A stretch of DNA of 64,000 bases from Actinacidiphila acididurans (GCF_016918855.1 NZ_JADKYB010000008.1:124001-188000); one strand, 5' to 3'; shown: positions 26,275 to 35,260, counted from the first letter of the stretch. Numbers and translations are program-made. Notes: generated from the letters alone by a model not told the origin.

Positions 26275-26299
26275 GTGAACATTGATCCTCGATGTTCAC
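26275..26299. promoter_or_regulatory. 25-bp dyad, candidate operator
   Basis: GTGAACATTGA (26275-26285) and TCGATGTTCAC (26289-26299) form an 11-bp inverted repeat with one mismatch around a 3-bp centre. It lies 110 bp before the RHH-like gene and 30 bp after the DMT gene. With no U-tract and an A/T-containing stem it looks more like a regulator site than a terminator; a product of the next gene is a possible ligand. Confidence 0.5.
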
Positions 26300-26409
26300 T
26301 CCGAGGTCATCGCATGTTGTGTCGGGGACGTGTCCACGGGACGTCTGGGCGGTGGAGGGTCGACGGACGGCGGGGGTGTCCCCGCCTGCGGTCGGCAGTG
26401 GGGGGCGTC

Positions 26410-26880
26410 ATGGCGTGGCTGGGACTCGGGGGGCGCGGGGAGGTGCTCGTCGGCAACACGGGTGCGGGGCGTGCGGCCGGTCGGGGCCCCAAAGGTCTCA
26501 AGGGCATCAGGGGCTTCCGCGGCTCTCGGGGCGTCCGGGGCTCCCGGGGTTTTCGGGGGGTGCTGCGGCGTGCGACGGACCTGATCGGGCGGCGCCCCGG
26601 CGGCGGTGCGGTCGGCCGCGAGAGCCCGTCGGCAGCGGCGCCCGGCGCTGCCGGACCGGCCGAGGGACGGCTGCCGGGGACGTACCGCCTGGCGGTGGAT
26701 CTGAGCGGGCGGGCCCGTCAGGCGCTGGACGCGACCACCGAACGCACCGGCCGGTCCGAGGCCGACACGGTCAGCCGGGCGCTGATCGTCTACGAGTGGG
26801 TCACGGAGTTGGAGCGCGACCGGCAGTCCCTGCACGTGCGGACGGAGTCCGGGCAGTCCTACCAGGTGGAGATCGTCTAG
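26410..26880 (+). CDS. Arg-Gly triplet repeat protein with RHH-like C-terminal domain
   Basis: A 156-residue protein that I do not recognise as a whole. Residues 27-50 are eight consecutive triplets of the form x-(K/R)-G (PKG LKG IRG FRG SRG VRG SRG FRG), a strongly basic collagen-like or RGG-like run. A linker rich in Ala, Gly and Pro follows. Residues 92-156 read YRLAVDLSGRARQALDATTE, then TGRSEADTVSRALIVYEWV, the strand-helix-helix pattern of a ribbon-helix-helix DNA-binding domain, then a beta-type tail (LHVRTESGQSYQVEIV). Third-position GC supports coding through the triplet region. ATG 26410 has no clear ribosome site; GTG 26275 is an alternative. A nucleic-acid-binding role is inferred. 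Confidence 0.6.
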   Translation: MAWLGLGGRGEVLVGNTGAGRAAGRGPKGLKGIRGFRGSRGVRGSRGFRGVLRRATDLIGRRPGGGAVGRESPSAAAPGAAGPAEGRLPGTYRLAVDLSGRARQALDATTERTGRSEADTVSRALIVYEWVTELERDRQSLHVRTESGQSYQVEIV

Positions 26881-26916
26881 GCCCCGGCGCCCCCGGCGGC
26901 CGGTGGCGGTGCCGGT

Positions 26917-27828
26917 TCACCGGTGGGGGACGACGGCGACCGCGGCCGGGGCGTCGCGCAGGACCGTACGGCCGACGGACCCCGCGACCGGGCCGACCTC
27001 GGCCATACGGTCGTCGCGCCCGATCACGAGCAGCGACGCCTTGGCCGCCACGTCGACCAGGTGCTTGCCGGTGTCGCCGACCACCGCCTCCGGGATCACG
27101 TCCGTGTGCGGGAACTTCGGCGCCCATCGCGCGAGCGTGCGGGTCAGGACCTTGCGGCTGTCGTCGGTGGCCTCGTCCATGCCCTCGAAGGGGCTGTCCG
27201 CTCCCTGCCGGTCCGCAGGGGCCGACGGCGCCGTGCCGCCGCCGTGCACGACCCGCAGCGGCGCCGCCCGGCGGCTCGCCGCGTCGAAGGCGAAGTCCAG
27301 GACCGGGTCGTACGGATGCCGGACGTCCACGCCCACCACGACCTCGCGGTACGGCGTGGTCGTCGCGGCGTTGCCGTCGGGGTCGGGCTGGTGCTCGTCC
27401 GTCTCGCGCTCGCCGGTGCGCACCAGGACCACCGGAGCCGGGGACCTGCGGGTCACCTCCCGGGCCACGGATCCGGGCAGGAGGCTTCCGACCGCGCCCG
27501 TGTCCCAGGAACCGAGCACGAGCAGGTCGCTCTCCGCCGCCGCGGTGAGCAGGGCGGGGACGGTCCTGCCGGTCACTTCGGAAGCGGTCACCGACAGCGC
27601 CGGGTACGCGGCCTGCAGGGCCTCGGCGACCGGGTACGGGGACCACCGCTTCCCGGCCGGGCGCGGGCGGGGGTCGGTCGGCGTGACGAAGGTGGTACGG
27701 CCCGGGCGTTGCGGCGCCACGTGCAGTACGGTCAGCCGCGCCCCGCGCCGCATCGCCTCGCGGGCGGCCCACCGCGCGACCGCGGCGCATTCCGGCGAGC
27801 CGTCCAGGCAGACGGTGACGGTTTCCAC
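26917..27828 (-). CDS. Tandem universal stress protein
   Basis: A 303-residue protein with two UspA domains. The first (METVTVCLDGSPECAAVARW) keeps the nucleotide-loop pattern LLVLGSWDTGAVGSLLPGSV, then PAPVVLVR. The second (YREVVVGVDVRHPYDP) has LLVIGRDDRM and PVAGSVGRTVLRDAPAAVAVVP. Tandem Usp proteins usually bind ATP and accumulate in stress or hypoxia. The start is GTG 27828, preceded by AAGGAGG; the longer upstream frame is not coding-like. It converges with the RHH-like gene with only 36 bp between them. Confidence 0.88.
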   Translation of the reverse strand: METVTVCLDGSPECAAVARWAAREAMRRGARLTVLHVAPQRPGRTTFVTPTDPRPRPAGKRWSPYPVAEALQAAYPALSVTASEVTGRTVPALLTAAAESDLLVLGSWDTGAVGSLLPGSVAREVTRRSPAPVVLVRTGERETDEHQPDPDGNAATTTPYREVVVGVDVRHPYDPVLDFAFDAASRRAAPLRVVHGGGTAPSAPADRQGADSPFEGMDEATDDSRKVLTRTLARWAPKFPHTDVIPEAVVGDTGKHLVDVAAKASLLVIGRDDRMAEVGPVAGSVGRTVLRDAPAAVAVVPHR

Positions 27829-28187
27829 GGTGTCCGCCTCCTTCCGGGTACGGCATCCCGGGTACGGCATCGGCCTGCCGCCGTCCGTCCTGCTCGGGCC
27901 GGGGCAACGGGAGCCTCCCGAGGGGGATGCCCGGTCCGGGCGGCGCCGCCCGGACCGCGGGCCGGCGGTGGTCCTCGGCCGGGCCCTACGGCCCGGCGCC
28001 GGGGCCGATCGGCCCTGTCGCCGGCGCCCGGGCACGCGATCCAATGGCCGCGGCGGGGAGGACGGCGCGGAGCAGCGGGCACCCCCGACCGTGCACCGCG
28101 CGACTGCGACCCGCGCGCAGCGGGTCGTCCTCCCCGTCGCCGCGTTCCGGCCGGCCGTACCGCGATGTCACCAACCCACTGATTCGA
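27829..28187. other. Intergenic stretch, no gene seen
   Basis: This 359-bp GC-rich spacer upstream of the universal stress protein gene shows overlapping frames on both strands, none with a plausible start or composition. It should hold the usp promoter; no clear boxes or palindromes were found. Confidence 0.4.
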
Positions 28188-28730
28188 TCAGAGCTCGCCG
28201 GGAACGGCAAATCGGTAGAAAACCCCACCGACCGGCTGGATGCCCATGAGCAGCCAGACCGCGTTCTCGAAGTCGCGGGCCCGGGAGAGATCCCCGACGT
28301 GCACCGGGTCGTAGCCGGCGTCCCGGACGAGCCGTTCGGTGACCTCGCGGGCGCCCGCGTCCGCGACGTACCAGTTGCTCGGCCGCACCCGCTGCTCGCG
28401 CACCGCGCCGAACAGCGATCCGAAGTTCATGTTGAAGCTCTTGGCGACCGGGCCGTGGGTGAAGGACTTCACCTCGTGGGCGTACGACGGGAAGTCGCCG
28501 TGCCGGGCGGGCATGATGTTCGTCGCGTCGATCGCGATCTTTCCGTCGAGCCCCGTCACCTTGCTCAGGGCGGCCGAGATCTTGGCGCCGGGCACGGCGA
28601 CCAGGACGGCGTCCGCGTCCGAGGCGTCTCCGCCGTCGCGGCCGAGCTCTTCGACGTCGTGGCCCGCGGTCCGCCAGAGGGTGGCCAGGCCGCCGCCGAT
28701 CATTCCTCGTCCGATCGTGACAATCTTCAT
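28188..28730 (-). CDS. NADP oxidoreductase, coenzyme F420-dependent type
   Basis: A 180-residue Rossmann protein. It begins MKIVTIGRGMIGGGLATLW, a dinucleotide-binding motif, and continues with DADAVLVAVPGAKI and DGKIAIDATNIMPAR, the pattern of the small NADP/F420 oxidoreductase family (also called NAD(P)-binding reductases). The C-terminal VHVGDLSRARDFENAVWLLM fits the family end. Length is slightly below the usual 200-220 residues. It is 55 bp downstream of an epimerase gene on the same strand, probably one operon. Substrate unknown. Confidence 0.8.
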   Translation of the reverse strand: MKIVTIGRGMIGGGLATLWRTAGHDVEELGRDGGDASDADAVLVAVPGAKISAALSKVTGLDGKIAIDATNIMPARHGDFPSYAHEVKSFTHGPVAKSFNMNFGSLFGAVREQRVRPSNWYVADAGAREVTERLVRDAGYDPVHVGDLSRARDFENAVWLLMGIQPVGGVFYRFAVPGEL

Positions 28731-28785
28731 TCCGGTTTTCCTTCGGTCGATCGATTACGTGTGCCGGTTGAACGGTCGTGCCGCG

Positions 28786-29718
28786 TCACGCGCCGCCGGC
28801 GGCCACCGCATTCCGTACGGCGTCCAGACCGGCGGCATGCGGGACGGTCGGCTCGTATCCGAGGTCGGCCACGGCTTTGTCCGTCCGCAGAACGCAGGGC
28901 TGCCCGAGGAACCACCGGGCGGGTACGGGAATCTCGCGGACGGCGGTTTCGGCGTCCAGGTCGGGAATCGGCGAATCGACGCCATAAATCGCGAACAGCG
29001 TTTCCAGGAAGTCGCGCAGGACGACGCGGTGCCGGTCGGTGACGAAATAGGCCTGGCCCGGCCGGCCGTGCCGCCAGCCGAGTACGAGGCCCTCGACGGC
29101 GTTGTCGACGAAAGTGACGTCGGTGGTGTGCCGGCCGCCGTCGATCCAGGCGAACTGGCCGGCCTTCGCGGCGGCGACCAGGCCGTCGATCAGGATGCTG
29201 TCCGGGCCCCAGACGAACCTCGGGCGAATCGACACGGTGGCGAGGTCCGGGGCATTCGCGTCGAGCACGATCTTCTCGGCGACGGCCTTCACCGCGCAGT
29301 AGGCGGCTTCCGAGTCCGGCCGCAGCGGCGCGGTCTCGTCGGCGTCCAGGAGCGGGTCGCCGGCCAGCAGCGCGGCCTCGCTCCCGCAGTGCACGAAGCG
29401 GGGAACCCGCGCGTGGCGGGCCGCGTCGACGGCTGCCCGGGTGCCGTGCACCGACACGAGCTCGTGACGGGCCCGGTCGGCGGTGATGTCCGTCTCAGCG
29501 GCGAGGTGGAACAGCACGTCGCTGCCGGTCACCCCCTCCTGCCAGGTGGCCGGGTCGGTCAGCTCGCCCCGCACCGGCTCCGCGCCGAGCGCCGACACCT
29601 TGGCGGCCGACACCTCGCTGCGGACCAGGACGCGGACCGAGTGCCCCTCGCCGACGAGCCGGCGGACCAGCACCCGGCCGATGAACCCCGAACCGCCCGT
29701 GACGAACGCCTGTGCCAT
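28786..29718 (-). CDS. NAD-dependent epimerase/dehydratase (extended SDR)
   Basis: A 310-residue extended SDR. The N-terminus AFVTGGSGFIGRVLVRRLV is the TGxxGFIG cofactor site; Tyr and Lys of the active site are in AYCAVK; RFVWGPDS and FVDNAVEG are typical of the epimerase and 3-beta-hydroxysteroid-dehydrogenase-like subgroup. The ATG at 29718 follows GGGAGAGA; the longer frame upstream is rejected. It is divergent from a LysR gene 136 bp away, the classic arrangement for a LysR target. The reaction, on a nucleotide sugar, a steroid or a flavonoid-like ketone, cannot be told. Confidence 0.87.
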   Translation of the reverse strand: MAQAFVTGGSGFIGRVLVRRLVGEGHSVRVLVRSEVSAAKVSALGAEPVRGELTDPATWQEGVTGSDVLFHLAAETDITADRARHELVSVHGTRAAVDAARHARVPRFVHCGSEAALLAGDPLLDADETAPLRPDSEAAYCAVKAVAEKIVLDANAPDLATVSIRPRFVWGPDSILIDGLVAAAKAGQFAWIDGGRHTTDVTFVDNAVEGLVLGWRHGRPGQAYFVTDRHRVVLRDFLETLFAIYGVDSPIPDLDAETAVREIPVPARWFLGQPCVLRTDKAVADLGYEPTVPHAAGLDAVRNAVAAGGA

Positions 29719-29831
29719 GAGATCTCTCCCTTGCCGTGTACGGACCCTCCCGTCCGCCTCGGGCGAGAAGGTGTCCTGCGGTGCAGCAATCGGGGATGCC
29801 GAGGTCTTCCCTCGACAACATTCATGCTTCG

Positions 29832-29848
29832 ATCGCATGCGATAAAAT
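29832..29848 (+). promoter_or_regulatory. LysR-type palindrome and -10 box, possibly leaderless
   Basis: ATCGCATGCGAT (29832-29843) is a perfect 12-bp palindrome, and TAAAAT (29843-29848) is a good -10 only 6 bp before the ATG at 29855. Transcription would begin at or next to the start codon, so the LysR mRNA may be leaderless. The palindrome would overlap the spacer, as expected for autorepression. Confidence 0.55.
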
Positions 29849-29854
29849 CTATGG

Positions 29855-30847
29855 ATGCCTTCTCTTCGTGCGCTGGAGTGCCTTGTCGCGGTCGCGGACT
29901 CCGGATCGATCACGCAGGCCGCGCTGCTGCTGCATTCGTCGCAACCGGCGGTCTCGCACCAGATCGCCTCGCTGGAGCGCGAGACCCGCACGGTCCTGCT
30001 GCGCCGCGAACCCCGGGGGGTCAAGCTCACTCCCGCCGGGCGGGCCGCCGTCGCGGACGCCCGGCGGGCGATCGAGGCGGCCGCCTCGGCGGTGCGCTCG
30101 GCGCGCGCGGCCGGTCAGGCGGCCGGCGGGGTGCTGCGGCTGGCCTGCGCGCAGAGCCTGAGCGTGGCGCTGCTCGCCCCGGTCATCCGGCAGTGGCACC
30201 GCCGCTACCCGGAGGTGGCGATCACCTTGCGCGAGTCGACGGCGATGGACGAGCTGCTCGGCCTCGTCGACTCCGACGAGGTGGACGTGGCGCTGCTGCC
30301 CGGCCCGCCGCCCGGCAGCCTCACGGTCACCGCGGTCGCCGAGGAGGAGATCGTGCTGACGGCGCCCACCGGCCACCCGCTGGCCGAACGGCCGGCCGTA
30401 CGCCTCGAGGACCTCCAGGGCGCGCCCCTCGTGCACTTCGCGCCGGACAACGGCCTCGGCGCCTGGCTCGACCGGTCCCTGGCCCGCGCCGGGGTCCACC
30501 CGGAGACGGTGATGCGGACCTCGGTCACCGCCGCCGCACCGCAACTCGCGGCCGCCGGTCTGGGGGTCGCCGTCAGCCCGGTGAGCGCGGTCAGCGACGG
30601 CTTTCCGGGCGCGGTGCGCTCGTTCTCGCCGCGGTGGGTCAGGCAGCTCGTGGCCGTGACGGCCGGGGAACCCGATCCGCTCGTCGCGCGGTTCATCGGC
30701 AATCTGCGCAGCCACGGGGTGCGGGTGCCCCGCGGGGTGCGGACCCAGCTCACGGAGGGCGGCGCGGAGGGAGATCCGGACAGCGGCACGGACGGCGGCC
30801 CGGCGGCCGGGAAGGAAAAGCGGGACCGGCACCCATCGAATCGGTGA
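29855..30847 (+). CDS. LysR-family transcriptional regulator
   Basis: A 330-residue regulator. The winged HTH is standard (LRALECLVAVADSGSITQAA, then SSQPAVSHQIASLERE and LTPAGRA). The effector domain begins at GVLRLACAQSLSVALLAPVI and has the usual LysR substrate-binding rhythm. The C-terminal 35 residues are a charged, probably disordered tail. No Shine-Dalgarno site precedes ATG 29855 and a -10 box sits 6 bp upstream, which fits leaderless expression. It is divergent from the epimerase/NADP-oxidoreductase pair and followed by an MFS transporter, so it likely controls one or both. Confidence 0.9.
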   Translation: MPSLRALECLVAVADSGSITQAALLLHSSQPAVSHQIASLERETRTVLLRREPRGVKLTPAGRAAVADARRAIEAAASAVRSARAAGQAAGGVLRLACAQSLSVALLAPVIRQWHRRYPEVAITLRESTAMDELLGLVDSDEVDVALLPGPPPGSLTVTAVAEEEIVLTAPTGHPLAERPAVRLEDLQGAPLVHFAPDNGLGAWLDRSLARAGVHPETVMRTSVTAAAPQLAAAGLGVAVSPVSAVSDGFPGAVRSFSPRWVRQLVAVTAGEPDPLVARFIGNLRSHGVRVPRGVRTQLTEGGAEGDPDSGTDGGPAAGKEKRDRHPSNR

Positions 30848-30959
30848 AGGCCGGCCCCAGACGAATCGACGGTCAGGGCGCCCGATTCCGGGAATCGCCG
30901 CCGAAGCGGCCATGTTGAGCCACGGTTGAAAAGATCGTGTCAATTCGGAAGGCTCACGC

Positions 30960-32156
30960 ATGTCGTCGGCGACGAATGAAAGAACCCGCGTCACGGAGAA
31001 GGTGAAGCTTCCCATGGCCGGCCTGCTGGCATTGTTCACGGCGGGCTTCCTGGGAATCATCAACGAGACAATTCCCGCGGGTCTGCTGCCGGAAATGTCG
31101 AAAAGCCTCGGCCTCTCGGAATCCGTCGTCGGTCAGACCGTGACGGTGTACGCACTGGCGACGGCCCTCACCGCGATCCCACTGGGCGGTGTGCTGAAGA
31201 ACCGGGGGCGCCGCACGGTCCTGGTGTCGGCCCTGGTCGCCTTTGCCCTGGCGAACGCCGTCGCGGCTCTGGTGAGCAGCTTCGCGGTCATCCTCGTCGC
31301 GCGCTTCGTCGCCGGCGTCGGAGCGGGCCTGATCTGGTCGAACATCGGCGGATACGCGGCGCGGATCGTCCCCGCGCAGTTCCAGGGCAAGGCGATCGCC
31401 ATCGCGATGGCGGGCACGCCGGTCGCACTGTCGCTCGGCCTGCCGGCGGGCACCTTCCTGGGGGACGCCGCCGGCTGGCAGGCGACCTTCGGCGTCGTGG
31501 CGGTGGTCAGCGTCGGCCTGATCGGCTGGGCGTTCACCTCGCTGCCCAACCTTCCGGGCGGAGCGGCGGGCGGGCACGTCCCGGTCGCGACCGTCCTCCG
31601 TACCCCCGGCGTGCGATCGATTCTCTGGGTCGTCGCCGGATTCATGGTCGCCCACAACATCCTGTACACGTACATCGGTCCGCTGACCGCCCGTTCGGGG
31701 GTCGGCGGCCAGATCGAATGGGTGCTCCTGACCTTCGGTGTCGCGGCGCTGCTCAGCATCTGGGCCACGGGCACCTACGTCGATCCGCACCACCGCCGGC
31801 TGATCGTCATGAGCACGGTCGTCCTGGGAGCCGGCGCTCTCGTGCTCGGCCTCGCGCTGGTGAGCCCCGTGATCCTGTACGTGGGCGTGGCCGTCTGGGG
31901 CATCGGCTTCGGCGGTTCCGCCACGCTCTTCGTCACGGCCGGCATCCGGGCGGCCGGCACGGACGGCGTCCAGTCGATCCTCGTGACCGTCTTCAACCTC
32001 AGCATCGCCGCCGGAGGCGTCTTCGGCGGCCTCCTGCTCGCCGGGCTCGGCGTCACCTCGATTCCGTGGGTCGCTTTCGCGATCATGATTCCCACCGCGA
32101 TCGCGACCGTCGCCGGCCGCCGGCACGCGTTCCCGCCCTGGCCGAAGCACGCCTGA
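30960..32156 (+). CDS. MFS drug/metabolite efflux transporter
   Basis: A 398-residue protein with twelve predicted membrane helices, of the DHA1/AraJ-like class of the major facilitator superfamily. It begins VKLPMAGLLALFTAGFLGI, has the loop-2/3 motif GGVLKNRGRRTVLVSAL and the motif GLPAGTFLGDAAGWQ after helix 5, typical of proton-driven antiporters. GGAAGG precedes ATG 30960. It follows a LysR gene in the same direction and ends in a good terminator. Substrate unknown, perhaps a product of the nearby reductases. Confidence 0.9.
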   Translation: MSSATNERTRVTEKVKLPMAGLLALFTAGFLGIINETIPAGLLPEMSKSLGLSESVVGQTVTVYALATALTAIPLGGVLKNRGRRTVLVSALVAFALANAVAALVSSFAVILVARFVAGVGAGLIWSNIGGYAARIVPAQFQGKAIAIAMAGTPVALSLGLPAGTFLGDAAGWQATFGVVAVVSVGLIGWAFTSLPNLPGGAAGGHVPVATVLRTPGVRSILWVVAGFMVAHNILYTYIGPLTARSGVGGQIEWVLLTFGVAALLSIWATGTYVDPHHRRLIVMSTVVLGAGALVLGLALVSPVILYVGVAVWGIGFGGSATLFVTAGIRAAGTDGVQSILVTVFNLSIAAGGVFGGLLLAGLGVTSIPWVAFAIMIPTAIATVAGRRHAFPPWPKHA

Positions 32157-32166
32157 ACCCGGCCGA

Positions 32167-32193
32167 GGGGCCCCGCTCCCCGAGCGGGGCCCC
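32167..32193 (+). terminator. Hairpin terminator after the MFS gene
   Basis: GGGGCCCCGCT (32167-32177) and AGCGGGGCCCC (32183-32193) form a perfect 11-bp stem with a 5-nt loop, 11 bp after the MFS stop codon. Confidence 0.85.
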
Positions 32194-32428
32194 TGCGAGC
32201 CGTGCCTCGCCCGCCGAGATGCGTGCCGTGGCCGCCGACCGGGCAACGCACCTCGGCCCCGACCACCCCGGCACCCGCGCGGCACGTGAGGCCTGCTGAT
32301 CACCCGTCCGGCCGCGACCCCGGCGGCGCCGCTCTGCCCGGGGGACGTACCCACGCCGCATGTCGGTTCGCTGCGCTAAGGTGCCTGGCGGTTCCGGGGC
32401 GGTCGGCCCCGGACATGGGGGAGGACTC

Positions 32429-33325
32429 GTGCATACGTTCCGGGGTACGGCGCTGGCCGCCGTCGCCGCCGCGTCACTTGTCGGGCTGTCGGCCTGCGCG
32501 CCGGGCAGTGGTTCGGCGTCGGGCGGCGGCAAGGCCGCGCACCCGTCGGCGGTCCGGTCGTCCGCGTCGGCCGTCACCGGCGGTGGGGGGTCTCCGGAGC
32601 TCTCGGCCGTCGACGCCCTGGCCCTGGTGAAAAAGCGCACAAGCAGCGTGCATTCCGCGAAGTTCGAGCTGACGGTGAAGACGGGCGGCACCCCGTCGCT
32701 GACGGAAAGCGGTGCGCTCGACTGGTCGCACGGCGTCCGGATGACGATGACGGCCGAGGTCACCGACGCGAGCGCGCTGCGGTCGATGCGCAGCGCGGGC
32801 CTCGACGGCACCATCCGGTATCGCCTGCTGCCGGACGTCTACTACCTCGATCTCGGCCCCGGGGCCGCGGCACACCTGGGCGGCAAGCACTGGATCAGGT
32901 ACGGCGTCGACGAGCTGGCCACATCCTCCGCGGGCGCGTACGTCACCGACGTACTCCAGAGCCAGGACCTGTCCCGGGCCGTCGATCTGGTCCTGGCGTC
33001 CCGGGACGTGCGCGAGGTGGGCACGGAGTCCGTACGCGGCGTCCCGGCCACCCATTACCGGGGCACCATCGCTCTCGCCGACCTCACCCGGCTGCGGGCG
33101 CCCCACCTGAGCGCCGCGCAGCGGGCCGATGTCGAGCGGAGCATGCGGAAGGCAGGGGTGACGGAGGAGAAACTCGACGTCTGGGTGTCCGCGGACCATC
33201 TGCCGCTGAAGAAGGTCGCCACCGAGGGGGAGAACGTCACCACCATGTACTGGTGGGGCTACGGGACCCCGGTGCGGGTCCAGGCGCCGCCCGCGTCGGA
33301 CAGCGTGGACGCGGCCGGACTGTAG
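32429..33325 (+). CDS. Lipoprotein, LppX/LprG-like fold suspected
   Basis: A 298-residue lipoprotein. The signal peptide (HTFRGTALAAVAAASLVGL) ends in the lipobox LSAC, with Cys23 as the lipidated residue, then a Ser/Gly linker. The mature part begins ALALVKKRTSSVHSAKFELT and alternates beta strands with KHWIRYGVDELA and GVPATHYRGTI, a pattern seen in the actinobacterial LolA/LppX-type lipid-carrier lipoproteins. The start GTG 32429 follows GGGGGAGGA; the upstream frame would bury the signal peptide. It stands alone, convergent with an SDR gene. Lipid or glycolipid binding is inference from fold impression. Confidence 0.8.
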   Translation: MHTFRGTALAAVAAASLVGLSACAPGSGSASGGGKAAHPSAVRSSASAVTGGGGSPELSAVDALALVKKRTSSVHSAKFELTVKTGGTPSLTESGALDWSHGVRMTMTAEVTDASALRSMRSAGLDGTIRYRLLPDVYYLDLGPGAAAHLGGKHWIRYGVDELATSSAGAYVTDVLQSQDLSRAVDLVLASRDVREVGTESVRGVPATHYRGTIALADLTRLRAPHLSAAQRADVERSMRKAGVTEEKLDVWVSADHLPLKKVATEGENVTTMYWWGYGTPVRVQAPPASDSVDAAGL

Positions 33326-33368
33326 CCGGGGACTTCCCGGCTGGGCCTTCCCGGTCGACCGGGCCCGG

Positions 33369-34313
33369 TCAGGTGGGGGTGCCCGCTGCTGCGAGGAGGT
33401 GGGCGGTGGCCTCCCACAGGCGGGTTTCGCGGGACCGGTCGCGGGCCACGGGCCGTACCTCGGTCACCTTGTCGATCACCACGAAGGCGCCGTCGCGCAG
33501 GGTCGCCCACTTGTCGTCGAGTGCGATCGAGGCCAGCGCGGGGCCGGAGCGTTGCGGGGTGGAGACGCCGGGCAGGCGACCGAGGCCGCGGCCGATCGCC
33601 TGGAGGGGCGCGGGGGCGTCGCGGCCCAGCGCCGTGCCGGGCATCCAGCCGGGCTCGAAGACCGAGACGTTGACGCCGGGGCCGGTGCGGCGCTGGAGTT
33701 CGTGGGCGTAGTAGAGGATCGCCAGCTTGGCGTTGGCGTAGGCGACACCGGCGGCGTTCATGCCCGGTTTCTTCTCTCCGGTCGCCGGCCGGGCGATCTC
33801 GGCGGGGTCGTGCCACTTCGCCTCGGGTACGCCCATGAGCCTGCGGCCGAGGTTGGCGCTGTAGACGTTCGAGCCGAGCAGCACGATCCGGGCGGGCTCG
33901 GTGAGCGAGCCGAGCAGGTCGCCGATGAGCTGGGCGTGGGCCAGGTGGTTCACCGCGAAGGTCAGCTCGTAGCCGTCGGCGGAGGCGGCCCGGGTGTCGG
34001 CCGACATGCGGCCGGCGTTGGCGATCAGCGCGCGCAGCGGCCGTACCGCGCCGGCGGCCAGCAGGTCCCGCGCGGCCGCCGCCGCGGCCCGCACGTCGGC
34101 GAGCCGCGACAGGTCGCAGCCGATCTCGTGGACGTTCGCTCCCCGCGCGCGGGCCTCCTCGGCGACGTCGGTGAGCGCCTTTCCGGTACGGCCCACCAGC
34201 AGCAGGTCGGGGCGCTCGCCCTTCGGGCGGTCCGCCATGGCCAGGGTCGCGGCGCGGCCCAGGCCCCTGGTCGGGCCGGTGATCAGGACCGTTCCGGTCG
34301 TGGTGGTGGTCAT
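33369..34313 (-). CDS. Short-chain dehydrogenase (retinol dehydrogenase-like)
   Basis: A 314-residue SDR of the longer oxidoreductase or protochlorophyllide-reductase-like group. It shows TGPTRGLG (residues 12-19), NAG at 99-101, Ser148 (LLGSNVYS), Tyr192 and Lys196 (YANAK), with a roughly 30-residue insertion between Ser and Tyr, as in that group. The C-terminal region (VARDRSRETRLWEATAHLL) carries the typical SDR helix. It is divergent from an XRE regulator gene 101 bp away, which probably controls it. Confidence 0.9.
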   Translation of the reverse strand: MTTTTTGTVLITGPTRGLGRAATLAMADRPKGERPDLLLVGRTGKALTDVAEEARARGANVHEIGCDLSRLADVRAAAAAARDLLAAGAVRPLRALIANAGRMSADTRAASADGYELTFAVNHLAHAQLIGDLLGSLTEPARIVLLGSNVYSANLGRRLMGVPEAKWHDPAEIARPATGEKKPGMNAAGVAYANAKLAILYYAHELQRRTGPGVNVSVFEPGWMPGTALGRDAPAPLQAIGRGLGRLPGVSTPQRSGPALASIALDDKWATLRDGAFVVIDKVTEVRPVARDRSRETRLWEATAHLLAAAGTPT

Positions 34314-34414
34314 GGTCCGAGCCTGCGGCAGCGCAGGGCGGTCAGCCAGCCGTCCCGTTGTCGTAGGAATGCCGGGGCCAGGACAACGGCGGCGCCCGCG
34401 CCCAGACTGGACGC

Positions 34415-35260
34415 ATGGAGTCGTGGGAGTTCGGCCGTACGGTGCACCGCTGGCGCGATCGCATGGTGCCCGGGAGCGTCGGCGTGCCGGTCGGACGGCG
34501 CCGCCGGGCGACCGGGCTGCGCCGCGAGGAGCTGGCCGGGCTCGCCGGCATCTCGACCGACTACCTGACCCGGCTCGAACAGGGCCGGGCGACCGCGCCC
34601 TCCGTCCAGGTGGTGGAGGCGCTCGCGCGGGCGCTGCGCCTGGCCGACGCGGAGCGCGACCTGCTCTACCGGCTGGCCGGCCACACCGCTCCCGGGCCCG
34701 AGGTCGTCCCGACGCGCGTCACGGCGAGCGTGCAGCGGCTGCTCGACCGGCTGGCGAACACCCCGGTCGTCGTGTACGACGCCACCTGGACGCTCGTCCT
34801 GGCCAACGCGCCCTACGACGCGCTCATGGGCGAGACGACGAGCTGGCGCGGCCTGGAACGCAACGCCGTCTGGCGCAACCTGCTGGGACCGGGCACCCGT
34901 GTCGTGCACACCGCGCAGGAGCAGGCCGACCACGAGGCGCGGCTGGTCGCCGACCTGCGGCTGACCGCCTCCCGGTATCCGGCCGACCCGGCGCTCCGCC
35001 GGCTCATCGGCGAACTCCGGGACACCAGCCCGCGGTTCGCCGAACTCTGGGAGGCCGACGCCCCGCCGCCGCTCCCCGAGCCGTCGAAGCGGAAGGTCAT
35101 CGACCATCCCGCGGTCGGCCGGATCACGCTCGACTGCGACACGCTCGTCGTCGCCATGGACGATCTGCGGATCACCGTCTACACTGCCGAGCCCGGCACC
35201 GAGGACGCCGAGCGGCTCGCGCTCGCCGTCGTCCTCGGCACCCAGACGCTCGTCGAGTAG
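34415..35260 (+). CDS. XRE-family regulator with MmyB-like ligand domain
   Basis: A 281-residue regulator. The HTH (LRREELAGLAGISTDYLTRL, then EQGRATAPSVQVVEALARAL) is the standard XRE type. From about residue 105 the MmyB-like C-terminal domain follows (TPVVVYDATWTLVLANAPYD, RNLLGPGTRV, LIGELRDTSPRFAELWE, then DHPAVGRITLDCDTLVV). In actinomycetes this architecture is common next to SDR genes, which it usually represses. It is divergent from the SDR at 33369-34313. Confidence 0.92.
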   Translation: MESWEFGRTVHRWRDRMVPGSVGVPVGRRRRATGLRREELAGLAGISTDYLTRLEQGRATAPSVQVVEALARALRLADAERDLLYRLAGHTAPGPEVVPTRVTASVQRLLDRLANTPVVVYDATWTLVLANAPYDALMGETTSWRGLERNAVWRNLLGPGTRVVHTAQEQADHEARLVADLRLTASRYPADPALRRLIGELRDTSPRFAELWEADAPPPLPEPSKRKVIDHPAVGRITLDCDTLVVAMDDLRITVYTAEPGTEDAERLALAVVLGTQTLVE

